This document shows, in pieces, positions 11,201 to 22,824 of a DNA stretch of 64,000 bases; position 1 is the stretch's first letter; every line of letters begins with the position of its first letter. Under the pieces are notes generated by a model that was not told the origin of the DNA, did not search any database, and worked only from the letters and a program-made list of their open reading frames with translations. Location: contig CAJQUW010001436.1 in assembly GCA_907163375.1 (NCBI GenBank), positions 7,501-71,500 on the forward strand, in the 5' to 3' direction. A program made the position numbers and the translations under genes. This DNA is from Prostheceraeus crozeri. Lineage: Eukaryota; Platyhelminthes; Polycladida; Euryleptidae.

Positions 11201-11394
11201 TCAACCATTATAATGTCATTGTCATACAGCTCGAGCGTCTCTAAGTCACCACAATTCTTTTCTTCATCCTTCTTCTCTACAGAGTCACACTGGGTTTTAC
11301 TGACAATCACCTGCCTGTCAGCAGGTTCTGTTTCCCCATGCATCGCTTCCGTAAAGGAAGACTCCAAATCATCGACGGAAACTTGATTTAAGGA
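11201..11394 (-). CDS. terminal exon, unknown acidic protein, copy 2
   Basis: On the minus strand, CTGCTTTCAG precedes an open exon starting SLNQVSVDDLESSF and ending DNDIIMVE with TGA at 11201-11203. It parallels the copy 1 exon at 5196-5420. Between copies there are in-frame insertions and deletions and amino-acid replacements, but the frame is kept, which suggests past selection. The residues are mostly acidic and polar, with two Cys (TQCDS, NCGDLE). No known domain is recognised. Confidence 0.5.
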
Positions 11395-11798
11395 CTGAAA
11401 GCAGAAAAAATCAAATTGAAAAAATTAATATCTTGTATAACTTTGACCTAGGATTGGTATAACTGTACCCCGAACCCCCCCCCCCATTGCCCTATAGTAC
11501 AGAGCTAGAATGAAACTGAACTAAACTGAGAACTGAGAGCTACCTAACAGCTGATCATAAAAAACGGACCACCTAAATTTCGCTGAAATTCAATCCATTT
11601 TCACTTCCAATAATGTCGCACATCAACATGCGGTTGTTGAAGTATCAACATCCATCATTCGACAGCTTGCATTCTCAGCTGTAAAATTAACTATGATTGA
11701 CTTGTATCCGCGTTTGCATTTGCTTAGCAGTGCTCAAAATATGAAAATCACTCAATTTACAAATTGCAATTTTTCAAAAAGAAAACATGCAAGTATGA

Positions 11799-12497
11799 TA
11801 ATTATTCAGGCACGGGGAGAACGAGCATTTTCTGAGCTCTCTTTTGATATGCTAGTCATCAAAATCGGTGAACAAGGAAAAAAAGTTGTAATATCGTGAA
11901 GTTATCACAAAATAATAGCCTACCTTTTGATTGAGTATGTTATATTATCACTTTTTTATCAACAATTTTCGTCTTTGGCATCTTCAGAATCCCTGTGAGG
12001 TAGGGAGTGCGAATATGCAAGTTATATTCAATAAGTTCAATAGTTCATTTTCAAACTTCTTTAACAATTTTCTTCTCATTACCGCTAAAGTACACAGACA
12101 TACAAGGTAAACATTCTGCAGTCACTGTGAGAGAACGAAGACATGCATTCGCTAATTGTTTTGTTTTGAGCATTTGTTCACCTAATACATGGTGCTTTTG
12201 TGCTTTTGCGGCAAGGTAATGAGAAAGTGTCGAAGAAGTTTGAAAAAGAACTATTGAACATTTTTGAAGAAAACTTACATATCCGCATTCCTTACATCGC
12301 AAGGATTCTGAAGATATTAATACCAAGCATGAAAATTTTTGATGGAAAAGTGAGAAAATAGCATTTTCGATTGAAATAGTCATGTGATAGCTTCACGATA
12401 TCATAACTTGTTTTCCTTGTTCACCGATTTTGATGACCAGTATATCAAAGGAGAGCTCAGAAAATGCTCGTTCTCCACATGTCTGAAAAATTATGAA
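11799..12497. mobile_element. inverted-repeat insert in intron of copy 2
   Basis: Two arms of about 110 bp, 11799-11908 and 12384-12497, are inverted copies of each other with only scattered differences. Landmarks are GAGAACGAGCATTTTCTGAG in the left arm and its complement near 12458-12477. The interior of about 475 bp has no recognisable gene. The insert is absent from the matching intron of copy 1 (5421-5588), so it arrived after the duplication or was lost from copy 1. Confidence 0.6.
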
Positions 12498-12574
12498 TAG
12501 AATTTCTGACCCTCACGAAAACATTCTGATATATGAATGATCTTTCACATTAGAGAATTTTGTTTTGTGCTTAC

Positions 12575-12709
12575 CGTGTATTCATCTATGGAGAGTTCCG
12601 GTTGAACCTCAATGGTGTGTTGCTCATTGGAATCTTCTCTTGACTGACATGGCGAAAAGGGCTCGTCATACATGAGGTATTCCCATTGACTATGAATGTC
12701 ACTGTGAGA
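12575..12709 (-). CDS. internal exon, unknown protein, copy 2
   Basis: On the minus strand, TTTTCAG ends at 12710, an exon of exactly 45 codons runs without stop from SHSDIH to SIDEYT, and GTAAGC begins at 12574. The exon is in phase at both ends and could splice straight to the terminal exon at 11394. The sequence is rich in Glu, Asp, Ser and Gln, with WEYLMYDEPF as the best conserved part against copy 1. Function unknown. Upstream exons were not found. Confidence 0.5.
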
Positions 12710-13434
12710 CTGAAAATGGGAAATTGCTTCATATCACCTACTAAATTACAATTGCATTTGAAAAAATATGCATTGAAAACATTCTTGCCTCACGTTTTAT
12801 TTAAGAATTATCTCTTCCAATGCAGGGTAGATAAGTAAACCGGTCTGCTGTGACGGAAATTCTCATCCCACTCCACAGAAAACTATCCAAGACTCTTGTG
12901 GGATTCCCATTCCATGCAATAAAGCGGTTGTTATTCCAACCCTTTTCGCGGACCTCAGCTGCATAGCCCTATAGACAGTCTTTTATAGTATTACTTTCAT
13001 TTTTGATTAATTTCAATTTTCCATTCCTATATTATGCAGCAGTGACTTCGTTATTCCTCTGTCGTTGCTTTTCTTAATTTTCGTAGTCCGTTTGAACGAT
13101 GTCATTGCTGTTACCAACCAATCTGATTTCTTCTCTGTACAAAAACTTCGTTCTCGAAAAGAGCCCGCCCTCGAATGCAACTGGTTCTCAAGTAGAACCC
13201 TCAACTGAATTTATCAATTAGCATGTTTGATGAGTTTTAGCGTATAACTGCATGAAGTTTTTAGCATTGCTTAACAACAGCTATCTCTAGATGCATGTAG
13301 TTCAGCAGATGGCCGTGACTGTACATTATTGGTTTCTGGATAATCTGTATTATTCATATATCACAATTATTTTTATTGCCCACGGTGTTGCTGTCACTCA
13401 TCATAGGATTGTTTGTTAATATATACATGTATTT

Positions 13435-14247
13435 TGTCACACTCGGTCAAGTGTCGTGTTACTGCCGATCGCACAGCCTTGGTCGATTTTTTGAAAAAGA
13501 AAGAAAATCGGAAAATATGCTTAGAACTCGAATGTTTTAGAATCAGAACTTGTATGTATATCAAAATATAAAAATCACAAATTTTCGGCCGAAGCCTTCC
13601 ATCAAGTGAAATACATGTGTGAAATTCAGACGCAGTTGGAAGTGTCAGTGGTCTTGGAGTGGCAATCACAAACGTCACATGATTTAGTGAAGCAAACGCT
13701 TCATTGGTAGGTCTCAGCAAGAAGATATGGAATATATACTTATATATATTATATTATATATACTTATGCTATTATATAATCTTATACTCTAATTACTCTG
13801 TTTGTAAATATGCTGTTTTATCTTGTTGCATGTCTCCTCTGGTTTTAGCTGTGTTACGTTTGGTTCCATATCTTCTTGCTGAGATTTTAATGTACCTACC
13901 AATGAAGCGTCTGCTTCACTAAATCATGTGACGTTTGTGATTGCCACTCCAAGACCACTGACACTTCCAACTGCGTCTGAATTTCACACATGTATTTCAC
14001 TTGATGGAAGGCTTCGGCCGAAAATTTGTGATTTTTATATTTTGATATACATACAAGATCTGATTCTAAAACATTCGAGTTCTAAGCATATTTTCGGATT
14101 TTCTTTCTTTTTCAAACAATAGTTTGACTCAATGACTTATATCTTGGTCGATTTTGGTCTGGAGTTTGAGTTGACTCAAACTCCAGACCAAAATCGACCA
14201 AGGCTGTGCGATCGGAAGTAACATGATACTTGACCGAGCTTGACACA
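13435..14247. mobile_element. fold-back element with long inverted repeats
   Basis: The left arm (13435-13732) and right arm (13864-14247) are inverted copies of about 300 bp separated by a 130-bp AT-rich loop. Landmarks are GCCGATCGCACAGCC, TTTCGGCCGAAGCCTTCC and CATTGGTAGGT in the left arm, each found inverted in the right arm. The right arm carries an extra segment of about 65 bp that is itself a perfect hairpin (14143-14202). The matching open frames on the two arms are mirror images of the same repeat, not genes. Confidence 0.8.
14143..14202. repeat. perfect 29-bp inverted repeat, 2-bp spacer
   Basis: CTTGGTCGATTTTGGTCTGG and the next nine bases (arm 14143-14171) are followed by TG and the exact complement (14174-14202). 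The outer part of the hairpin duplicates the CTTGGTCGATTTT segment of the surrounding fold-back arm, so it looks like a local inverted duplication inside the arm. Confidence 0.85.
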
Positions 14248-14249
14248 AA

Positions 14250-15170
14250 CAAAGACCGACATTTTATCACAAACTGAGCAAGGATTTAAATATATTTTTA
14301 TAATAATAATGCTAATAAGTAAATATCTTTCGCATAGATTGCATAAATAACAAAAGCTTTCATGAAAACTGATATCAAAACAGAAAGAAAGCTCAATGGG
14401 AAAATATAATAAAACTCAAATGCGACACAAATGAAAGCTTACAAGTAACAATGTGCATTAGTAGCCTTTCACTGCATGTGGTCCATATTGAACAGAACAT
14501 GGAAAATGCAAAAAACATTTTTGCCATGATAAAGAAAACGACTAGTACGCAAAACGTCTGACACATAATATCTGCGTTTTTAGCATACTCGCAGTGTATT
14601 GGAATAATTTTTGGTGAGAGACCTTTAACATTTTTTGTTTTTTCATGTCTAACTTGTTCATTTTCACGTAAACAGGAAACGTGAAGAAGTGTAGATCAGT
14701 TAAACGCAAAGTTCCTATTCTACAGCACTAACTGATGAGGTAATAAATTTCTAGTTGGCTAGTGGTGTCAGTCCACTTTGAGGAAAGTCTCGGTCACTCG
14801 TCTCGTCTCTCTGTCATGATAGCACACGCGCATAATAGAGTGCATGATGTATTCTTTCACTTCTTTATTTACAGTGTATTTAGCCTATTCTTATCACAAT
14901 CAATCAAAACTTTGATATTCGGCATGCACCTCGAGCACTTTGCTTCGATTATGCGATCTCTTGCTAGCCTCTTTTTTCCTATCTATTTTATTATTTGATT
15001 TATGGTCATAGTGCGAAGTATAATCATGAAAGCTACTCATAAATCACAGACTTCGATAGAAGTTGAAGATTTATAAAATTTGACGAATTGATAGACAAAA
15101 TCTGTTGATCAAAGTGAACATCTTTCATGTGAAATATAACTAGTACCAATGCTCTGTTAGAAGTAATATA
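14250..15170. other. no recognised feature
   Basis: AT-rich sequence between the fold-back element and the Tc1 relics. No domain or repeat pair recognised. Confidence 0.4.
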
Positions 15171-15542
15171 CAGATTGTTTCATAAAAAATGGATCACCCT
15201 TAAACATCGCCTTAACTTCAACTTTGTCTAACTCCGCCAAAACTTGAACGAATTTCTCTGAAATTTGGAAGATATGTCAGTTGTGCTTACTAATATCATT
15301 GTTGGAAATTTCAAGCATGAATATTGAGTTGTTTTCCTGTTATAGATAAAAAAGTACAGATTGTTTCATAAAAAATGGATCACCCTTAAACATCGCCTTA
15401 ACTTCAACTTTGTCTAAATCCACCAAACTTGAACGAATTTCTCTGAAATTTGGAAGATATGTCAGTTGTGCTTACTAATATCATTGTTGGAAATTTCAAG
15501 CATGAATATTGAGTTGTTTTCCTGTTATAGATAAAAAAGTAG
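15171..15542 (+). repeat. two tandem 186-bp copies of a Tc1-type 5' end
   Basis: CAGATTGTTTCATAAAAAAT begins at 15171 and again at 15357, and the following 186 bp are nearly identical. This stretch is the left terminal repeat and adjoining end of the Tc1-like element that continues from the second copy, so the end itself has been duplicated. Confidence 0.85.
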
Positions 15543-16519
15543 TAGATAATTTGATCTTCATTTAGCAATGTTACACAAAATCATACCTCACTCTTATAAA
15601 ATTACATTTGTTTCCTTTGTTATGTAATATGTTGTTCTACAAGCTAAAAGCTATCAAGCAAAACAAAAATAAAGAAAATCGGTCAATCAGAGCCACTATA
15701 GCACCATTATTCATCAACAATAATGTAACTGCTACATGTGATTAACTGGACTTCATGTTCCATAGCTTCCTGACTTCGTTGCGGTGGTGTTGGCAGCACT
15801 CCTGATTGCTTTCAGCTAGAAATCTATCTCTTACCGCTTGAAAACAATACAAAACACAAATGAACAATAACGAGATCGCATTCACAAAAAAGCAAAGTGT
15901 CAGCCTTGCTAGAACTAGTGTTTTCTTTGCGAGCTACAAGCAAGCGACTAAATGTCCCTTACACAAATGTGCATCGATGGCATAATGATGATTTTCGACT
16001 CTGTCGTAAAGAGGGCTCTGGCCGTCCACGCAAAACATCCAAACGTAGAAACATCAGTCCGTCTGAAGGATAGTGATGGTCAGGAGTAGTAGAGTCAACT
16101 TATGCAAGTCTCAATTGGGGTTTAGGACATTATCTTGGCCAGCTCGTTCTCCTGATCTGAATCCCATAGAAAATGTATGGAGTATTCTAAATCGTAACGT
16201 TCGTCGTTCACTGCTACCTACAGATGGCGTATCACAACTTACGTCACTGTTAAAAAGAGAGTGGAGAAAGTTAGATCAGTCAAAAATCAACGATATCATC
16301 GAATCAATGCCTAGACGAATTGGTAATGTCATTGACAATAAGGGTAGGGCCACAAAATATTAGCTTCGTAAGAACCGTTACTGTATCATAGCTTATCAGA
16401 TTATATAAGGACATTTAAATATATTAGGGACATGAAATAACATGCAAAATGCTTTCTGTATCATACTTATCTTTTATTTAGTCAAATTTTAGGATGATCC
16501 ACTTTTTATGAAACGGACT
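15357..16519 (+). mobile_element. Tc1-like element, internally deleted, copy 1
   Basis: The left end reads GTTTCATAAAAAATGGATCA and the right end (about 16493-16519), on the opposite strand, GTTTCATAAAAAGTGGATCA. This is an imperfect terminal inverted repeat of about 28 bp flanked by TA. The element is about 1.16 kb and contains a transposase with a large internal deletion (15860-16363). Confidence 0.75.
15860..16363 (+). pseudogene. Tc1-like transposase, internally deleted, copy 1
   Basis: The 5' part encodes the start of the DNA-binding region (MNNNEIAF, then HRWHND in a shifted frame). The 3' part (16073-16363) encodes the C-terminal catalytic end with WPARSPDLNPIENVWSIL, in which Asp and Glu are the family's third-motif residues. 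The first and second catalytic Asp regions are missing, so no active enzyme is possible. The 5' part is frameshifted relative to copy 2, and a stop lies at about 16068. Confidence 0.75.
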
Positions 16520-16520
16520 A

Positions 16521-17463
16521 TAGTAGATAATTTTATCTTCATTTAGCAATGTTACACAAAATCATACCTCACTCTTATAAAATTACATTTGCTTCCTTTG
16601 TTATGTAATATGTTGTTCTACAAGCTAAAAGCTATCAAGCAAAACAAAAATAAAGAAAATCGGTCAATCAGAGCCACTATAGCACCATTATTCATCAACA
16701 ATAATGTAACTGCTACATGTGATTAACTGGACCTCATGTTCCATAGCTTCCTGACTTCGTTGCGGTGGTATTGGTAGCACTCCTGATTGCTTTCAGCTAG
16801 AAATCTATCTCTTACCGGTTGAAAACAATACAAAGCACAAATGAACAATAACGAGATCGCATTCACAAAAGGCAAAGTGTCAGCCTTCCTAAACCTAGGG
16901 TTTTCTTTGCGAGCTACAAGCAAGCGACTAAATGTCCCTTACACAAATGTGCATCGATGGCATAATGATGATTTTCGACTCTGTCGTAAAGAGAGCTCTG
17001 GCCGTCCACGCAAAACGTGTCACAGGAGTAGTAGAGTCAACTTATGCAAGTCTCAATTAGGGCTTAGGACATTATCTTGGCCAGCTCGTTCTCCTGATCT
17101 GAATCCCATAGAAAATGTATGGAGTATTCTAAAACGTAACATTTGTCGTTCACTGCTACCTACAGATGGCGCATCACAACTTACGTCACTGTTAAAAAGA
17201 GAGTGGAGAAAGTTAGATCATTCAAAAATCAACGATATCATCGAATCAATGCCTAGACGAATTGGTAATGTCATTGACAATAAGGGTAGGGCCACAAAAT
17301 ATTAGCTTCTTAAGAACCGTTGCTGTATCATAGCTTATCAGATTGTATAAGGACATTTAAATATATTAGGAACATGAAATAACATGAAAAATGCTTTCTG
17401 TATCATGCTTATATTTTATTTAGTCAAATTTTAGGATGATCCACTTTTTATGAAACGGACTGT
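16521..17463 (+). mobile_element. Tc1-like element, internally deleted, copy 2 (5' truncated)
   Basis: It is directly adjacent to copy 1, starts within the sequence corresponding to 15540 (GTAGATAATTTTATCTTCAT) and so lacks a left terminal repeat. It ends with the right terminal repeat at 17432-17461. Copies 1 and 2 are nearly identical over about 940 bp. Confidence 0.75.
16841..17305 (+). pseudogene. Tc1-like transposase, internally deleted, copy 2
   Basis: One open frame of 154 codons fuses an N-terminal paired-type helix-turn-helix (FSLRATSKRLNVPYTNVHRW, then SGRPRKT) directly to the C-terminal catalytic segment (SPDLNPIENVWSIL). About half of a normal transposase of around 340 residues is missing, including the first two catalytic Asp. 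The frame is clean, so the protein could in principle still bind DNA without cutting, but that is inference. Confidence 0.75.
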
Positions 17464-17659
17464 AGTTGTATCACATGTCTAATTGAAATTACTGCAGTTC
17501 ATTGATCATCTTAAAAAATCAATTCATTGCATAAATTTTAGTGATATCTTACTTCTCTGCTACACAATTATGCTTTATTTCCATGTTAAATGAAATGAAA
17601 GAAAAAGCAAGCAGTCTATTCAAAATTTCAATAATAAGTGCCTACGAGTATAAGGGCTT

Positions 17660-18120
17660 TCAATATAATCTCATACTGATCGTGATTATTATAAACAAGT
17701 GCTTGTATAACATTATATTTCGCACATAAGTCATTCGTGTCGATGTTGTCGAGAAATGTCTTGTGAATATTGCACACTGCCAAAGCGGTAAGACGTTCCT
17801 GTCCCATGCTCCTTCTTTGCCAATCAGTCTTCGAAGGATGCTGAACGTTCTTTCAGCACTAGCCACAGAAACAGCAAATGTTAATAAGAGTCTTGCTAAC
17901 CGAGTCACCTCCGGAAAGAACAACAGTGATGTCTCAGGACTTGATCTTAGCATCGCTAGGAATTCATCGACCGACGTCGGATTGAACTTGGTCTGCTTTG
18001 CCAATGTTGGCAAAGTTTCAGTTCATGTTGAAGGGCATCATCGTCGACTGTTGGGAAATACTCGCTTCTCCATGCTTTTTCTATTTCTCGCGCATTCTTT
18101 TCCACCTTGCATACATTGAC
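17660..18120 (-). pseudogene. hAT transposase C-terminal dimerisation domain, relic
   Basis: The minus-strand frame at 17660-18013 contains FFPEVTRLARLLLTFAVSVA followed by SAERTFSILRRL, the hallmark of the hAT C-terminal dimerisation domain. Immediately upstream (18010-18120) another frame reads FPTVDDDALQHELKLC, which belongs to the same family but is frame-shifted. No N-terminal zinc finger or catalytic region is nearby, so this is a fossil fragment. Confidence 0.8.
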
Positions 18121-20820
18121 TAAACTAAAACATTATGCATAGACATAACTAAAACGTGCCACATAGAAATTTAGCTACATTTTTTATGCCGCAACCTGCA
18201 CATCGAATTTGACATTCTTGCAAGGAGCATCTAGGTGTCTTCGAAAGCGTAAACTTTTGATTAATTATTTCAACATATTTAATCCTACCTTAAAGCTGCC
18301 CACAAGATGAGACGTGCCACCATCTCATGATCGGAGCTGCTGGGGCCGAGGTCTCTCAAGTCGAAGTTAGTCGTAACTGCTTCCAGGAACGACATAGCGA
18401 CTGGGCTTCTGGAGCCGCTGAAGGGGTTACCCTATACCGCATTGTACCACCGATCTTGAGTGTAAAAACATCAATTTCATCATTCCATACTGAATTTTAT
18501 TTACCGTGAATTCAAGTCAAAGTGCAGAAAATCCGCTGAGCGTTTAACAAAATTTATATGTGCACGACACGATAGAAGTCAACTATGGTCTATCCTTTGA
18601 TGCATACGTTATCCACCAACATTTAAGATATCTTGAGAGCGAATCAAATAGCGAGCACATGTTGTAAGCATTTCAATTGGTAAACCACTACACATGTGGG
18701 TGGACGGTTCATGGGTCGCACGGATTTGAAAGCACTTTGTCGACTTTCTTGCGTCAGAACTCGCAGAGTTGATGAGGAGAACATCTAATTCAAGTGCATA
18801 AAGATGAATATGTAATATCTCAGCAGTTGCCGGCAGCCAAAGCTGCAGTATCATAAATAAACACTTTGCGGAGGTGGTAACAATCCTTGGTTTCACATGT
18901 TTATGTGTTGATTAGCTTTCCGTCAGTGATGTAAGCGAAAATAATGCAGCGCGATAGAGGTCGTTTCATCTTTCGACTTTGTACTTACTTAATAAAGAAT
19001 TAGATTGCAAATTATCATCAAAATGAATATTTTAACAGCTCAAATTCGAGGGGGGCCAAACACACACGTGGCCCCGGCAAATTTTTCGAGGGGAGGCCTG
19101 GCCTCCCCTCACTTCCGCGGCCCATGTGCGCAACGCGTGCCCCGGGGACATTATTTGATTCGGTGATGTGAAAATGACTTACTCATACTTACTGAAGGGT
19201 GACGGATCCTCATTAGAATTTGAAAAGACCTAGCTAAAAGAACAATATGATGGCACAAAAATTCACTTTCGAATGATCCAACCATGCTCCTTTCGAAATG
19301 AATATCCTCTCGCATAAGCGCAAAATGGCATCACTTGTGCGAGTCTATGCTAATTCGCATGGTATTCGATGCCTTGTTGAGCATGCTTCACTACGCAATA
19401 AACCACGCTTCAATGAACCTGTAAATAGGCTATGTAAGAGCCTTAGTCGACCTAGTCTGCGTATGAAGGAATCCAAACGCATGATATTGACAGGCCGACA
19501 TTTTTTTCAAATATTCTTGCTAAATTTCATTTCTATACTACTTCACCGATGTACTTTGTACTCGATTGGCATTAGCACGTGACTACCGTTTGGAAATCGT
19601 GCACGGTTTTTGAAAGCCGCTTATGATTGGGTGACATATGTGCACGTAGGTCCATGATGTAGCATGATTTATTGCAGCACAATCAATTTTATCTTGCACG
19701 GCTTTCAGGTGGATGGTTGCACTGCACTTATACAAACCGATGAAACAAAGTAATATCAGTCATATCACAAAAAGCATCAATCGGCCGTTTAATTACACGA
19801 AAGAAAAGTTTCCATGATTTGTTACAGGCTTATTCGCTCATCAATACTCACAGGGATTATAATACAAACTAGGTGCGTATATCTGTTATGTAAGACGGCA
19901 ACTATGCGAGGATACTATACAGGGATGCGGTACAGCAGCCGGAATAAATGAAATTTTAACCTCCTTGCTACCTTTTAAAATTGGTGGTTCGCGAGCTCTT
20001 CGCGGGCCATTCCTTGTGGCCCACTAAGTCCAATAAGTTTGCGGATGAATGTAGAACAACTGCAAATCAAAGCAGCGGCTTTACATGCGTGGCCAATAAA
20101 GGAAAATTCACAAAGCGTCGAATCGTGGCATCCAATCTTAACTGTGTCATCGATGAGCACCCTTCAAATAAATGGGCAATTCGAAGTCCAGGCGGACCAG
20201 AAGTTGTTTCTCGTGGGAAAGACTTATGAATATAACTTTGTTAATAGAAAATGTGTAATTTTTAATCACATTGGCTACGCATAGACATGCACATAGACAG
20301 TACCTGCTTCAAAGAAAAGCTATGGAGTAATCATAATATCAAAGCAAAATCTATCGGATCCTCTACAAACGCCTTACAAACATTTCTTAAGGAATTATCA
20401 TTCTAATGGCATCAAATACTAAAATTCTCAGAGTAATTTCGTTTCAAATCATGTGAAAACAAATTGTATCGACAACACTATTAAATATGCAAAAATCGGT
20501 GTAGCACTCAGCGAGATTTTGAAGAAGCTTAAGTAGCTCTTGATAAAAAATTCAGTAAAAAAGGATTTAAAATCACGAAGCAGAAAAAGAAAAAATAATG
20601 ATATCAGAAAACAAGTGCTATTCCGAAAAACACTAAAAGTAGTGCGTTGACCGAACATTTGGTTAATACAGGGTGGCGGCCAGATTTCAAGCTTAAAATT
20701 CCCGGGCTAATTCATCGAATTTCCACGCCATTTTTTTCATAATGACCTGATATTTTATTCCAATTACACCGCTCAAAAATTATCCGGACACTGCTTCAAA
20801 CTACTTTCAAAACACTAATG
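18121..20820. other. no recognised gene; one GC-rich hairpin
   Basis: No convincing exon found. The only structured item is at 19050-19115, where a GC-rich block contains the perfect hairpin GGGGAGGCC-T-GGCCTCCCC (19090-19108) near GGGGGGCCAAAC, which could be the end of a DNA transposon. Short frames at 18609-18896, 19298-19582 and 19975-20284 show no domain. Confidence 0.4.
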
Positions 20821-20827
20821 TACGTGG

Positions 20828-20990
20828 CCTACATAGCACAGTGGTTAGATGCTTGCCCTAGCGATATTTCGGTCCAGAGGTCGAACTCCAAGTGTCATGG
20901 GAAGTCGTTAGGAAGGGCACAACGCTCCAGATGAAAGTCTGACTTTGTCTGCACCGTCCAAGCCCCCTTATTAGTGACGCTAAAAAATCA
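20828..20990 (+). repeat. tRNA-derived SINE
   Basis: A box A-like motif (TAGCACAGTGG at 20834-20844) and a box B-like motif (GGTCGAACTCC at 20879-20889) lie about 45 bp apart, the internal promoter layout for RNA polymerase III. The following GCTCCAGATGAAAGTCTGAC, then TTTGTCTGCACCGTCC, looks like the tRNA-unrelated SINE body. The tRNA-like part is not a functional tRNA. Confidence 0.6.
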
Positions 20991-21921
20991 TTTTTTTGCT
21001 TTAAACTATTTTTATCATGCCTTCCGTTTAGAAGTTTGCCACCAAATTATGACGTGAACGTTATTTGACTGTGTCGCATTCAGTTTTCAAGATTTTTGAA
21101 TTTTGTGAGCGGTGGTTCTTAAGATTATAAATATCTACTTTTCCTCAATGGCCTGCCGCCATTGATTTTCATATCGATGGAAAGTTCGCTTTCGGAACTT
21201 TTCAACGATCAAAGCATGCTTCATTTTCATCATCTAATTCATAAAATTCTATGAAGTTGCACTTAGCCCATTTTTTCAGACATCAATTTTCAAACATGTT
21301 AAGTTGAAGCAACAAATCGCATTTGGGAACGCTACATTTTGAACTGGTATTTATGCCATGAGAGAAAGCCAGGATATCAAAATCCACATGTTAATACAAA
21401 AGGAAGATAACACCAACTTATCCAGAAGCATCGACAAGAGAAACCAGAAAGACTGCCACAATGGACGAAGACCGTTAACGCCAGAAGAATTCCTAATTGC
21501 AGACCACCCAGCCGGTCGCCACAATAAAAAAAGCGAAAAAATAGCGAAAAAAAAGAATAAATGAAGGTTGTACGAAGCAAATTAGTAAGAAATATATGCA
21601 TAAGATATAGTAGTTTTAATGAAGGTGGACCATAAGTGTAACGATAACCTACTTTCATTTTATTTATCTTGGACATCACAATTTTGATGTACTCTGCGCA
21701 CTATTTATCGGAGGATATAATCGATAAATGCCATGGTTAAACAAATCATACAAAAATGTTTGACACTTTTCGCAACTCGCGAGTAAATTCTTGTGAATAT
21801 GTAGCCAGGTTGTATTAAGATACCAACTAATTGATGCACAGTATACATTTTACATATCAGGTAAAACTATTATCTCCATCGGAATTCGATCATATTTAGC
21901 CCAAACGTAACATTTTCGAGT
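20991..21921. other. no recognised feature
   Basis: Short frames only, no recognised domain. Downstream flank of the hAT-derived gene. Confidence 0.4.
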
Positions 21922-22316
21922 TCATTTCACTTTCGATTTTTTTAGCTCCAAGTCTAGTTCATTCTTTCGCTTCAGGCTACTCTGGATCTTTTCTTCAGCT
22001 CGAATAATAGCTTCCTTTTCTAGGTTTCTTCCACTAATTGCAGCTCGAAGAAGACCACTTCCTTCACGAATTTGCTCGCCAGCAAGTTTAATCCGGGCAA
22101 CAATTGATGCTCTTTCATTCTCTAACAATGTCTTGTCATCTTCCTTTTGGCGTTCTTCTCTTTTTTTCTTCAACGCGATTTCCATTCGTTCCTTTTCCAA
22201 TTTATTGGCCTCTTGGTGTTGCTTGTACCGAGAATGGGCTTGTTTTGACTCCTGCAATAGTGCATCAGTAACTGCCACATTCGTTCCGCCTCCAGCGCGA
22301 AGTATTTCATCCTTCA
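21922..22316 (-). CDS. hAT-derived gene, last exon (coiled-coil tail)
   Basis: The exon begins after ACATTGCAG at 22317 and ends at TGA (21922-21924). It encodes about 130 residues that are mostly charged heptad-like helix (EKERMEIALKKKREERQKED through LDLELKKSKVK), a probable coiled coil, preceded by a glycine-rich turn (LRAGGGTNVAVTDALL). The acceptor phase fits the donor of the exon at 22667-22824: a codon split one base before the intron reads Leu across the junction. This tail follows the hAT-like body in the same orientation, which suggests one gene. Confidence 0.6.
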
Positions 22317-22666
22317 CTGCAATGTAAATATAACCAAATTTAAAATTTGTGTGATAGCGTTGAAGCGACAAGATAAATATCAAGACAAAGTCACAGGCCA
22401 GTGGCTGAAAATCCTCAGCTTCGAAAGCGTTTGGCCAATAGGATGGAGTCCCTGAAAATATATACCATAATTGATTATGTAGAAATATTCAATGGAAAAC
22501 AGAAATATTCAACATCTTCGGTTGTAACGACAGCAGATAAACTCATGGGCGCTATGGCCAAACCAAACTTGAACAAAAAATCAAAGTGTTCAAACCTAAC
22601 AATTGTAACAAGTGAAAACTGAAACTGATAACATGACAATATAGTCATGAAACTCTATATTCTTAC

Positions 22667-22824
22667 GAGTCATGGTGTCGCCAGCTTCACTTTCGTCACT
22701 AACATAATGCTCAGGTAAGAGACTTTCGAGTTGATACACCTGCCACTGTCTCCGTATCTGGTCCACAATCGCATCAGTATGACCATTCATCGAAAATACT
22801 TTGTTTACAGATCGTCCAAGTACC
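22667..22824 (-). CDS. hAT-derived gene, internal exon
   Basis: The acceptor CGCTTACAG ends at 22825, the donor GTAAGA starts at 22666, and the open exon between them encodes VLGRSVNKVFSMNGHTDAIV, then RRQWQVYQLE and an acidic end ESEAGDTMT. It joins in phase to the exon at 21922-22316. Its link to the upstream exon (24333-25941) is less clear. The obvious donor there (G|GTATGT near 24340) gives the wrong phase, so a small exon in 22860-24330 may be missing. Confidence 0.55.

Larger units (their letters stand above)
10480..13030 (-). repeat. duplicated gene segment, copy 2
   Basis: This is the paralogue of 4430-6000 plus 8675-8800 and holds the exons at 11201-11394 and 12575-12709. Its intron between the two exons is about 1.2 kb, against about 170 bp in copy 1, because an inverted-repeat insert (11799-12497) lies there. 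The segment between 12900 and 12920 is continuous, whereas copy 1 is interrupted at that point. Confidence 0.75.

Noticed and set aside
13394-14122. Two similar open frames on opposite strands suggesting a gene pair
   Set aside because: They are the two arms of the fold-back element read in mirror orientation.
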